Part shown: positions 54,009 to 64,000 of the stretch, piece after piece | How positions within the stretch are numbered: position 1 is the stretch's first letter | Layout: the number at the start of each line of letters is the position of its first letter | Assembly: GCA_001662425.1 (NCBI GenBank) | Contig: BDDC01000001.1 | Location: 98,759-162,758 of the forward strand | Origin: Chlamydomonas sphaeroides | Taxonomy: Eukaryota > Chlorophyta > Chlorophyceae > Chlamydomonadales > Chlamydomonadaceae | DNA length: 64,000 nucleotides | Direction: 5' to 3' | Notes under the pieces: generated by a model | Databases searched by the model: none | What the model was told of the DNA's origin: nothing | What the model saw: only the letters and a program-made list of their open reading frames with translations | Program-made: the position numbers and the translations under genes

Positions 54009-57000
54009 TCACAGGTCCGGCGGCAGTGCGTATGGGCTGAGCTCCCCGAGCTTGTCGCCGTGCTCGCCCAGCACCTGCGACATGGGGCCGGAATTTGGGG
54101 GTGGGGTTCGGGGTTCGGAGTCATAGTCGATCCCTGCCTACCACCATTGCTCGGCCACGCACTCCGCAGCTTCAACAGAAGCGGCCGGCGAACCCAACCA
54201 ATAGGCACAGGATGGGCATCGCCCCCCACGCACACCGCACCCCCGCCGCCGTCGCTCACCTGCTGCAGCGCAAAGTCGTTGCGGAAGAGCAGCACGGGCC
54301 GGCCGTACAGGTCCTTCATAATGGTGGTGTTGAACAGCCGCCCCAGCCCCTCCAGCACGCCCCAGCCGCCCGTCACCCAACGAGCCACCGTGTAGTTCAG
54401 TGGGTCCAGCGTCGTGTCAACGCCGTACTCGTCCTGTTTGCGTCGTGTGGCAGCGTACGGCATGTCAGCTTGCGACCAGCTGGGGCTGAGCCGTGGGCCG
54501 TATGCGTACAAGATTGTGTGCGCGCGTACGTATGTGCCGTACCTTCATGCGGTACTGCACCACCTCGAACTGCAGCTGCCCAACCGCCGCCAGCACGGGG
54601 TCCGTGATGTACTCGTCCGTGTTGTACAGCACCTGTACGGCACCCTCGCCCAGCAGGCCTGCAGGGGGGCGGCGGGGTGTCACAGGAGCTTCCCGGATTG
54701 TGAGCATCTCGGTGCTCAGGGGCCGCATGGGCCGCACCTAGCTAGCAGCTGGCCCAGGCCGGGCTAGGCTTTGGCTGAGCAGGGTGACGTGCAGCACCCA
54801 AGGTGCCTCCTCATACCGGACGCAGGGACCACTTCTACGGCCCCCGCCGGGCTTAGCGGGCGCTGCTTGCAGCGCCCAAGCCCAGGCAACGACCCCGCTC
54901 ACCCTCGACTCCCTTGAGGAAGGGCTTCTTTTGGTTGGGTGGGCAGCGCAGGTAGGCGAAGAGCTCGGGCGAGAAGGTGGGGATGGGCGGGAACGCCAGC
55001 GTGGGGCCCGTGATGAGCGTGTCGCCGATGGCAAAGGCGCCGGGGTTGGTCAACCCGATGACATCGCCTGCGAGGATCGCACGGGCCACAGCGGAGCGCG
55101 AAGGCGAGAAGCGCACCGGGGTTAGGGTAATGAGCACAGGACAAGGGAGGTGGGGCAGATTGTCGAAGCCTCGCATGCACAGCAGTGCAGCGTGCCGACC
55201 TAGGGGCCCCGGGCTTCCCCACCCACGCACGCAGCCTCACCCGCGAAGCCCTCCTGCACCGTTTGCCGCTCGTTGGCGAACATGCGCTGCGGCGCCGCCA
55301 GTGTCACCACGCGGCCGGTGCGCGCCACCTTGACCTTCATGCCTTTCTCGAACTTGCCTGTGGGGGCGTCAGTGCCGGAGGTGCAGCAATGGCGTGAGCC
55401 CCGGGGTGCCTGATACTCCCCATTGCAATCGGCAGCCCCAAGCCGGCTGCCGCGCGCAGGCCTGGCCCCCTGCGCAGGCCTGGACCCCTGACGTGAGCTG
55501 GCCTCACCCGAGACCACCCGCACGAAGGCCACCTTGTCCCGGTGCTTCGGGTCCATGTTGGCCTGAGGCAAGGGGGAGGAGGAGAGGAAAGGAGAGGGGA
55601 GGAATGGGAAGAGGCGGAAGGGCCGGATGGCTGAAAGTCAGGCATGCCATTGAGTAGCGTTGGCAGGGCGTCGGGCGGCGGTGGTCACTGGCGATAGCGG
55701 TTCTACGTGCCCAGTCCGCCCTGGCGCTTGAGCCAGGTTGTGTGCGCTCGAGCAGGTTGGAGCTGCGGGCGCGGGCCGGCGATCAGCCGCACCTGCAGCT
55801 TGAAGACGAGGCCAGTGAAGTTGGGCGAGGTGGGCGCCACGGTCACATTCTGCCGCGTCTTGGCCGGGCCTGAGGGCCGCGACAGCAACATGATGGGGCA
55901 GGCCGGGGAGCAAGCGAGGCTAAGGGAATCTTGGCCACAGCCTGGGCACCTATGGCGCGCAGCAGGTGCCAGCATGGCAGGGCCCGCACCGCCACATGCC
56001 CCTCGGCCGGCCCCACCTGGCTTGGCGGCCTGCTGCACGAAGGTCTGTGAGGACGAGGGAGACACGGCGGAGGGACGGGGAGGAGATTTGACACGTGCAG
56101 GTAGCAGGGCGCCTCCTGCGCAAGCCTCTTGGCGTGGCAGCATCGCCATCGCCCCAATAGCAGCCCGCACAGCGCGCCCACGAGCCGGCACCCATGTGCC
56201 CAAACAACGTATCCTGCCCCCACCTGCAGGAACAGCTCCACACCGAAGTTGTTCATGGCCGAGCCGAAGAACACCGGCGTCACCTGACGAGGCGGCAGCA
56301 CAGGGGCGAGACCCGGTCAGCCTGTATGCTTGCGCCAGACCTGAAACCCCAACTTGCCTCGCCGTCACGGCCTTGCCCGCCATGATGAGGTGCGCTTGGG
56401 GCCGGAGCGTCCTGAGGCGCCCCTCAACCCGGACCCCCAACTACCACAACTACCACAACTACCACAACTACCACAACCGACACAACCGACACAACCAACA
56501 CGACCGCCCGTGCCGCCCCACCTTGCCCCCCATGACGCCCTCCATGTCCAGCTCGTCACCCAGCACCTGGCGGGGCACACGGGGGGACGCAGAGGGGCAG
56601 AGTGACGCATGAAAGGACTTAAGGAGACGCAACGGCCCGCGCAGTGCCTCCTTGGCCAGCCAAACAACCCCGATCTCGGAGCCCCAACCTCCGGTACCCA
56701 AACCACATGACCATTCGCGCCCTTCCTCCGGCACCAGCCGCATGACTACCCCTCGTAGCGCCCACCTCGAGCAGCTCCACGTCCTCCATGAGCTGCTCCC
56801 ACAGGTCCGCCTCGATGAGCTCCTGCAGCTCCGGGTCGCTCAGGTCGTACTCGGACTTGACCGCGCCCTTGGCCCGCCCCGTGGCGCCGCGCTTCTCGTA
56901 CAGCACCACCTGCGGGCCGAGGGGGCGCGGGACGAGCGGAAAGCGCAGGAGGGAGTAGGCATGGCAGCGGTGGGCCACGGGTTGCGGGCGGGCCAAGTAG

Positions 57001-60000
57001 ACGAAGGGGACGGGCCAAGTAGACGAGGGGACGGGCCAAGTAGACGAAGGGGACGGGCCACGTAGACGAAGGGGACGGGCCGAGTAGACGAGGGGACGGG
57101 CCAAGTAGACGAAGGGGACGGGCCACGTAGACGAAGGGGACGGGCCGAGTAGACGAAGGGGGCCAACACGGGCCTGCCATCCCTTGTTCCATAGCAGCAC
57201 AGCACGCCCCTGTCGCCTCCGTCCGTCCTTCGCGCCGCACCTTCTTGGAAGGCCGGTGGTACACGCCCATGAAGCGGTCACCCGAGCCGATGGGCCAGTT
57301 GACGGGGTAGCTCTGGCGGGCAGGTGGTGACGGCAAGGAACGGCGGCGCAGGCGGAGGGTTATGGGGTTCAGGGGTCAAGCGCTGCGGCGGGCATCAGGG
57401 CTCTCGGGAAGCACCCGATGCCGACGAGCGCACATCGCAGGCACCCTGCTCTCTGATACGCCCACCCACCTGCAGCCCGAACTCCTTCTCCAGCTGCTCA
57501 ATGATCTCGAAGCCATTGAGCGCCGGCCTGGCGGGATTGGAAAGGCAAACGCACGTAACGACCAGCGACATCCTTGCGTGTTGCGGCGCCCGAGCCTCAA
57601 CCCCAACAGCTCCCATCCTGGCTGGCTTGCTGCAGCTGTCCCACGCCCACACATGCCCCTGCGCCCCTCCGCGCCCCTCCGCGCCCCCTCCCCCCGGCCC
57701 CCACCGGTCCATCTTGTTGACAAAGGTGAAGACCGGCAGCCCCCGCATGCGCGCCACGGCGAAAAGCTTGCGGGTCTGGGGCTCAATGCCCTTGGCCCCG
57801 TCCACCTGGTGGTAGGACGTGGGGAGGTATAAAGTGGGCAGAGGTGTGAAAGCAGTGACGAAGGTCCCGGTGCAGGCAACATCCCCAGCTCCCGCATGTG
57901 GGAAGGGGGGACAGGGGGAGAGTGAGGAGTGGGCAACGGCGGTGGATGCTTATGAAGCGGGGGCCGCAAGGTCTGGCGGGCGGCTGCGCAGAGGAGCTAT
58001 AGGCCGGCGGCGGGTCTCCTCCGCTTCCATCACCACCGCCTTGCTGTGTACACCCCACCAGCAAAACGGCGTTGTCGGCGGCGGCCAGCGTGCGGTACGT
58101 GTCCTCCGAGAAGTCCTGCGGGCGGGGGGCGAGAGGGGTGCACGGCGTGAGGAGAGCAACCGCTGGTCCCGGGCCCGCCTGTTCGTCCTGCCCCGCCTGC
58201 TCTCCTCCCTTCCAGACCAGCGTCTGCCTACGGACCAGCCCTCTGCGACAGATACCTCGCCGTCCAGACCGACGCCAGCCTTGCAGCCCCCCGGCGCCAG
58301 CCCCCAGCTGCCCAGCCCACCTGGTGACCGGGCGTGTCCAGCAGATTGAGCTGGCAGCCCGTGTACTCAAAGGTGAGGGCAGTAGAGGTGATGGAGATGC
58401 CTCGCTGCTTCTCCAGCTCCATCCAGTCCGAGGTGGCGGAACGGGAGGACCTGGGCGCAGGGTGGGGCGGGCAGCAATGAGGGGGGTGCGGCGTGTGGGG
58501 AGGCAGGGGACTTGGTGGGGAAACGGTGGGTTGCGGCGGCGAGCTGGCGGGCTCACGCATCCAGACCCTGCTGCAAGACGAACTGGGACGCGCTGGGAGG
58601 GCCCACGGCCGGCAGCAAGCTGACGGCAGTGTGGGAGGGCGGGCGCAGGGCGGAGCGTCTCTCCCACAGTACACATGAGACTGCGGTAGCATAGCGCGAC
58701 ATCGCGCCGGGTGCGCGACAGCCGCAGGGCCGACAAGAGGAAAGCCGTATCCGCCTCCGCAACCCGGTGCGCCCCACGAACGCGGATGCGCGGTCGACCA
58801 CGTGGGTGCCGCCTGCGGCCCAGCGAGGCCCCGGCTCTCGCTCAGCGAGCCCCCGGCTCTCAGGACCCCACCTGCGCGCCTTGACCTCTCCCGCCTCATG
58901 GATGGCGCCTCCGTACAGCAGCAGCTTCTCCGTCTGTGGAGGGCGGCCACAACGGAGGCAAAGGCGCGGCGGGGCGTGAGCGGGTCGTTAAACTGGCTCG
59001 CCTGCCGACCCCGCCAGCCCGGCCCCCGGGCGCTTGCTTCCGAGTACCCCAGGGCCCCGCTCACAGCCCTTGGCTGCAGGCGCCTTCCCGGACACCCCCC
59101 TGAAGCCCTCTTCCTGCGCCCCACCACCCCGGCCGGGCTTGACGTCCCGCGCGGCGCAGCTCCTGCTGCCGCTGCCAGGCACCACCGGCCGCACCATGGT
59201 GGTCTTCCCCGCGTCAGGGTGCGAGATGATGGCAAAGTTGCGCCGCCGGTCCACCTCGCGCTCCAGCACCTCGGCCGTCAGCGCCGCAGCGGCCTGGCGG
59301 TGGGGCAAGCAAGGGCCTGCTGCGTGGGCCCCCCTGCGGAGGCATGCGCCGGGCCGCCTGCCATGCACGCCCAGCAGCCCCGTGCTGAGTCAGGGCTCGC
59401 TACAGGGCCCCAAAGGAGCCTTGGGGCCTACATGCGGGTCCGTGAGGGCCACAGTTGGGCCGTGTGCCCCTTCAAGCACGTGCACACGTGCCTGGCCATT
59501 TTGGCCAACATCCGCGACCGCGGCCCTGCGGGCCCCTAGACCCCTGGACGCCCCAGTCCGATGTGGGTCCGGCCGAAAACGCGGGGGCGACAGCGGCGGG
59601 GTCTCACCTGCTCGGCCGCCTGCTGCTGCTGCACCGCCTTGGTGCTGGCGGCGGTGCCCACCTCGGCAGCCAGCGCCTCACCCAGCTGCGTCACCGGCTC
59701 GTCCACGGACGACGTGGCCGACGCGGCGGACCCCGTCACCTGGGCCGCCTACACCATCCGGCGTGCGGGAGACGCAGGGGAGAAAGGAGTCAGGTGGGGG
59801 TGTAGGGGTCGGGTACAGGCCGTGGGGACTGTGGGGCTCGGCCAGGGTGCCAGGCGAGGCCCCGACGCACCTCCACCGCTGCCGGTCGCTCCTCGGGTAA
59901 CGCAAACGCCCGGCCCAGCGGGCGAGGCGCCGGGCGCGCCAGGCTGCTAGATGGCGCTGTCCGTGGGGCTACATTGCGTCCTGCCGCGCAGGGGACCGTC

Positions 60001-60035
60001 ACGAAAGCGCGCATGCTGCACGGCTGGGCGACCAC
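54009..60035 (-). CDS. prfC: Peptide chain release factor 3, chloroplast (translational GTPase)
   Basis: Twenty exons join in phase for 643 residues, starting at ATG 60035; exon 1 is 60035-59871 and the last is 54074-54009. GTPase motifs: HPDAGKTT (G1), RGISIT (G2), DTPGH (G3), NKMD (G4). They are followed by RF3-specific [73 protein letters not shown] and a C-terminal domain III. RF3 uses GTP to eject RF1/RF2 from the ribosome after peptide release. The N-terminal 100 residues are a plastid-type transit peptide plus a Gln/Ala-rich linker, absent from bacterial RF3. This points to plastid translation and cyanobacterial descent. Introns hold minisatellites (57000-57160) and a 9-bp repeat (56440-56500). 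It is divergent from the ferredoxin-like gene. Confidence 0.93.
56440..56500. repeat. 9-bp tandem repeat in an RF3 intron
   Basis: CTACCACAA repeated several times, grading into CGACACAAC units. It lies inside the intron between the exons at 56566-56522 and 56283-56224. Confidence 0.8.
56990..57162. repeat. About 21-bp minisatellite, eight copies, in an RF3 intron
   Basis: Eight copies of (G)GACGGGCCARGTAGACGARG with A/C/G changes at the ARGTAG position. They fall between the exons at 57312-57241 and 56909-56766 and do not affect coding. Confidence 0.9.
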
Positions 60036-60291
60036 AAGCGGTCAGGTGGGGTCGGCCGTGTCTGGATTAGTTAGCAAAGCTGCTAACTATCGGCCGCTGT
60101 GCAGCGAAAATGATTGTGGGCTTCGCGGCGATGGCCCACATCGCGGACGGGTTGCGATTGGGGTTTAGTTGTTGAACACGTCGCGTGTCGACCTGTTTAC
60201 ACGCCAACTTTGTATCTGCCCTAGCTTGTGCAGCGCCGTTGTAACTTGTTTGCGGTCGGCCACATCCATCGGTGACCGTTTGCCAATTGCC
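60036..60291. promoter_or_regulatory. Divergent promoter, RF3 and ferredoxin-like gene
   Basis: 256 bp between the two start codons of two plastid-targeted proteins. No element was identified. Confidence 0.4.
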
Positions 60292-61537
60292 ATGCCGGGC
60301 CTACTGCACCACACGCTGCAGCGCTGTCAAACCCAGGCGCGCCCAGAGCGCTGCAGCCGTAGCGCGCGCAGTGTTCAGGTCCTTGCCAGCACGGCGCCCT
60401 CTACATCCACATCCGCGCCAGTGACTGTGGCGACCACCCCCAAGCCGGGTGACGTGGTGGAAATCTACTTCAGGTGTGGGGACATGCGCACAAAGGTCCA
60501 CCTCCTACGCATGGTGTACCGGCGGGGGCTGGCGGGACCTTGGCGGGAAGGGGGGCGAGAAGGGGAAGCGCCGCGTGTCGAAGGGACCTTGGACGCCGTC
60601 CGGGGTGGCTGGGATCAGCGGTAAGGCGTCAGGCGCTGTGCACAAGTTGCAAGAGGTCAGGCGCTTTGAGAACTTGGGTTGTCCGACTCTGTTACGCAGT
60701 GAGGAAGGCGTGGGGCCGGGGCCAGCTCGCTGCCGTACCACCGAGGCAATAGCTCACGCCGCCCGCTGCTGCCGTCCCCCACCTGCCTGTCTCCCATAGG
60801 CAAGAGGGCACCTCGACCACGGCCCGGCCAGGGGAGGACTTTCTGGACGTGAGTTTGGAGGCTGCTTGCGGGTCACGGTCCCGGGAGGTCATATCCTGGA
60901 CCCCGGGGCGGCTCGGGGTCATGGCCCTGGGCTGCCGAGGCTCCTAGGCAGGGCCTGGGCCTCCACGGCAGTCAGCAGCTGCGGCCAGCGCGGAACACCA
61001 CGCCGGCCACCAGCCAGGCCCATGGGCTGCTGCTTCAGTCCGAATGTGCAGTGCATCGCGGTTGGCCCGCCATCTGCCCCCGTCGCCGAACACGCATCGC
61101 CGCATGTCACGGACCACCCAGCGGCCTCCATTCCCACTGCTCGTGGCTCGCCTCCGTCTCTTCAGTCCATCCTTTCACCCCTCCATCCTCGCTAACAGCT
61201 CCCATACGCGCCTCCCCGGCACAGGGCCTGCTGTCGACATACCCAACTAGCATGCTCCGCCACCACCGCCGTCACCTGCGTCTGCCCTGACCGTCCTGAC
61301 GGCCCCGCTCCCCAGGCCGCGTCCCGCTGCAAGGCCAACGTGCCCACTGGCTGCCTGCACGGCTCGTGCGGTGTGTGCGAGGTGGAGCTGTACCGCGTCA
61401 AGGCCGACGGCAGTCAGGACGGGGGCCCGGTGCTGGTGCGGGCGTGTGTGGCCAAGGTGCCGCGGGGGTGGAGCCGGGTGGAGGTGGGCATGCTCGGGGA
61501 GGACCAGGTGTGGGGGCAGGACGGCTGGGACACGTGA
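60292..61537 (+). CDS. Plastid 2Fe-2S ferredoxin-like protein
   Basis: Three exons join in phase: 60292-60473, 60800-60848 and 61316-61537, for 150 residues. The N-terminus is a basic transit peptide rich in Arg, Ser and Gln. The C-terminal half has the plant-type 2Fe-2S motif: GCLHGSCGVCEVELY gives C-x4-C-x2-C, and the fourth Cys follows 22 residues later in VRACVAKV. That last gap is shorter than the about 29 residues of photosynthetic ferredoxin. The ligand set is complete, so an iron-sulfur cluster is likely. This is a ferredoxin-fold protein of unknown partner, not the main photosynthetic PetF: it lacks the acidic body and has a Trp-rich C-terminus. It is divergent from RF3. Confidence 0.8.
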
Positions 61538-63201
61538 GCGAGAGGGCGCGAGGGGCACGAGAGCGGGTGGCAGTGAAGAGGCTTGAGAGAGGCCGGGGTG
61601 AAAGCTTGCGCGAGGGAGCGAGCGAGCGAGCTGGGATCTTGGCTACAGGCTGTGGACGGCGGGCGAGCGAATGAGAAACGACCCCGGTGCACGTTTCATG
61701 CATTTGAGGCACGTAGGCTTGCCGGTCGGTCGGTAGCGCTACGGACATACGGTGTGCAAGCATGGTGGCACGGACGGTGGCATTGCGGGTGTGGTGATTA
61801 CGGAGCTGGAGAGGTGCCGGTGGGAGCGACGACCGAGATGGAAAGTAACGCCACGGCGCGAACTGTTCGGTGAACCATGCGTGGAGTCGTGATGAGGGCC
61901 TTCCCCACGAGTGAACCTGTCCTCAACTCCAGACCAACCGCATCATACCAGGCACCCGTGCACCCTGCCACGCCCCTGGATGCCACCGCAGCAAGGCCTC
62001 TGCGCCCTGCTTGCAGCCATGAGCCCAATGCTACCCTGGCGCAGGGCCAGATAGGGCGGGTTAGGAGCGAGGATGGAGCATCCTGGGTGTACGACGAACT
62101 GCCTCCGCAGCCGTGCCCCCATCCAACGATGGAACAATGTCGGGGAAACGCTTCTACACGCACCACTTCTGCACATGCCAGACTCCCTTGGGACGATGTG
62201 ACCATGGCCCGTTGCTGTTGGAACCCCACCGCCGCACCCGGCCTTGGCTAGCGCGCTAGCAGCCGCGTAGCAAATCGACACAGCGGCAGCATCTGGCCCA
62301 GCAGCGCCGCCGTTGCAGCCATCGACCGGCCAGCCGCCCGTGGCATCAGGCGGGCCCCGCCTTTCCGACCAACTCGGCACCCAACACCGCTGTATTGTAA
62401 TCCCGGTTGCTGCCGAACCGCAGCCCAAGCCGGCGTCACCGCTGGCAGCGGCTGAGCGACTGCGCGTGACGCCTCAGTGGCCCTGCCGCTGCCGCATCAA
62501 TCACATCAGCCAGGGCTGCAGGCAGTCCGCTGTACTTGTGCTCCTCGGTAGTCCTCGGCAGTCCTTCTTCTGTCTGCGGCTGCCGGCCGCCCCCCGACCA
62601 TCGGGGCTTCATCAGTTTTAGGGTTGAAACGTAGGAGCCCTACCACTCTCTCAACTCTTGCCATGCGTGACGGAGCTCGTCTGGAACGCGGACCCTGGTC
62701 CCTTGACCCAGACATGGCCGGGCCACGCTTGCGCGGAGGATATGATTGGCACGGATGGCACTCCGCCCACCAGCGCTGCCACCGCTGGCGCCCCCAGTTC
62801 AGCAGGCGGTCTCCGGGCTTCGTTCGGCGACTGCGGCCCCGCTGACAGGTTCCAACGCCCAGCCACCCCGTTTGGCTGATGGCTACAACGACAGCCGAAC
62901 ATGTGGCGACGACGTTACATGGCTCCCTGCCTTGATGCATTGTCGATGGAGGGGACACAACATGCGCCCACATCATTTTAGTGCACAACCAGCGTTCAAG
63001 TCGGAGAATACTGAGCACACAGGCTTGCGCCGCGTGCAGCAGCCTCCACATGCACTCCGACCCGAACGCCAACTTGCAGCCAACACAACAGCAGCGCGTG
63101 AGGACTATGCTGCTGGCTAGGCCTCGGACACGCAGCGGGCAGCTCATGGGCCCGTACAACAGTACGGCGTAGCACGGCCCGGCCACGCTCGCCCGCGCTC
63201 A
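61538..63201. other. Intergenic; no gene seen
   Basis: About 1.7 kb with only overlapping short frames. TGTAA at 62396-62400 could end a long 3' UTR of the ferredoxin-like gene. Confidence 0.4.
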
Positions 63202-63840
63202 CTACTTGAGCTCCACCTGGCACGTGTTAGGGCGGATAGGGTCCCACGACCAGCGCCAATCCATGCCTGTGATGGCCTTTAGGTGCGCCACCGCCAACAC
63301 GGCAGCCCTGTCACCCGAGACATGCGCCGGGTCACCGCGCAGGACCGCCGCTAGGACGCCCGGCACGGCAGAGACGTCGTCGCCCGCCTCGCTGTTGCAG
63401 AAGCCGCCGCCGGCCGCTGCCTTGAGCTGCACCAGCGCCAGCGCGGCCCGCAGCGCCATCTGGCCTTCCGCCTTGGCCGTGCCACCGACCAAGCCCTCTA
63501 ACGTGCTCAGCTGCTGCTGCCGCTGCCGCAGCTGCGCCGCCCTGGCCGCCAGGTCGTTGCGCCGCCCCCCGGCCGCGAGGGCCAGGCGCCGGAGCTCCTC
63601 CAGCTGTGGCGGGCTTGCGTCCTGCCCAGCAGCCAGGTCATTGACCAGGCGCTGCAGCTCGTCCGTGCCGCCCTGCTGCGCCTCCGCGCCCCTCTCGGGC
63701 GGCTGCGCGGCCGGCGTGCCGCCACCGGGCTGAGCGCTGGGCTGCAGAGCCTGCAGGCGCCGGCACGCGCGGCGCGCCGAGACCGGCGCCGCGCGGCAGC
63801 AGCCGGCGGCAGCACGGGTGCGGGTTCGCAGGGTCAGCAT
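63202..63840 (-). CDS. Family X copy 6 (diverged): presequence + coiled coil
   Basis: Single exon, 212 residues. The N-terminus (MLTLRTRTRAAAGCCRAAPV) is a strong organelle presequence, similar in style to copies 1 and 3. The middle is helical (DELQRLVNDLAAGQDASPPQ; AARAAQLRQRQQQLSTLEGL). The C-terminus (VLAVAHLKAITGMDWRWSWD, ending QVELK) has the spacing of the LTG domain but only weak residue match. Membership is therefore tentative. It is the only copy on the minus strand. Function unknown. Confidence 0.65.
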   Translation of the reverse strand: MLTLRTRTRAAAGCCRAAPVSARRACRRLQALQPSAQPGGGTPAAQPPERGAEAQQGGTDELQRLVNDLAAGQDASPPQLEELRRLALAAGGRRNDLAARAAQLRQRQQQLSTLEGLVGGTAKAEGQMALRAALALVQLKAAAGGGFCNSEAGDDVSAVPGVLAAVLRGDPAHVSGDRAAVLAVAHLKAITGMDWRWSWDPIRPNTCQVELK

Positions 63841-64000
63841 GGCGATTCTGTGTGTGTCGCGTGTGGTGCGCCGTTGTGCTGGGGGTGCTGGCTGGTGGAG
63901 GCCTCCGCGGCCGGCTTGGCTTTTTATGACGCGCTTCGCGCCGACCCATGGGGCACGCCGGCAACGGCATGGAGCCCGCTTGCCGGCATCCCGCCGCCCG

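Noticed and set aside
57000..57281. Frames with a repeated VYLARPL-like peptide in the RF3 region
   Set aside because: They translate the intronic minisatellite; the flanking RF3 exons splice around it in phase.

Overview
The window looks like nuclear DNA of a GC-rich green alga, most likely a volvocalean or chlamydomonad relative. The signs are very high GC coding sequence, many short GT-AG introns, TGTAA-type polyadenylation candidates, an intron-containing nuclear tRNA-Gln, chloroplast transit peptides, and a clear relative of EPYC1, the Rubisco linker protein of the Chlamydomonas pyrenoid. It is not bacterial: most genes are split into many exons. All gene models below were built by hand from splice signals and reading phase. 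For most genes every exon joins in phase.

Layout. 1-5.5 kb is an accessory region: a broken member of an unfamiliar gene family (737-1292), a broken zinc-ribbon gene (2740-3783), a satellite array with an assembly gap (3784-5170), and a tRNA-Gln (5241-5354). 5.9-6.8 kb holds a small thylakoid-lumen protein gene. A minus-strand F-box/Sel1-repeat gene (11070-7680) and a plus-strand SP1/MUL1-like membrane RING ligase gene (11562-14291) share a divergent promoter. They are followed by a remnant of an MO25 gene and a large Aurora-like kinase gene (to 20291). 21.5-26.3 kb is a cluster of three or four more members of the unfamiliar family, with a second assembly gap.

26.6-35.2 kb is a 15-exon RPAP1/MINIYO gene on the minus strand, divergent from the phosphoglycolate phosphatase gene PGP1 (35458-38503). 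PGP1 is followed directly by an EPYC1-like coding exon (38904-39651). mL53 (mitochondrial ribosome, minus) and a 24-exon kinesin-4 gene (42657-52263) form another divergent pair. After one more decayed family member (53001-53290) comes a 20-exon chloroplast peptide chain release factor 3 gene (60035-54009, minus), divergent from a small plastid 2Fe-2S ferredoxin-like gene (60292-61537). A last possible family member closes the window (63840-63202, minus).

Functional links. PGP1 (clearing the product of Rubisco oxygenation) beside an EPYC1-like gene (packing Rubisco into the pyrenoid) puts photorespiration next to carbon concentration. The most novel material is the dispersed family (probable organelle presequence, coiled coil, C-terminal domain with an LPDD...LTG core) and the 2.5 kb segment bracketed by tRNA-Gln 5' halves.
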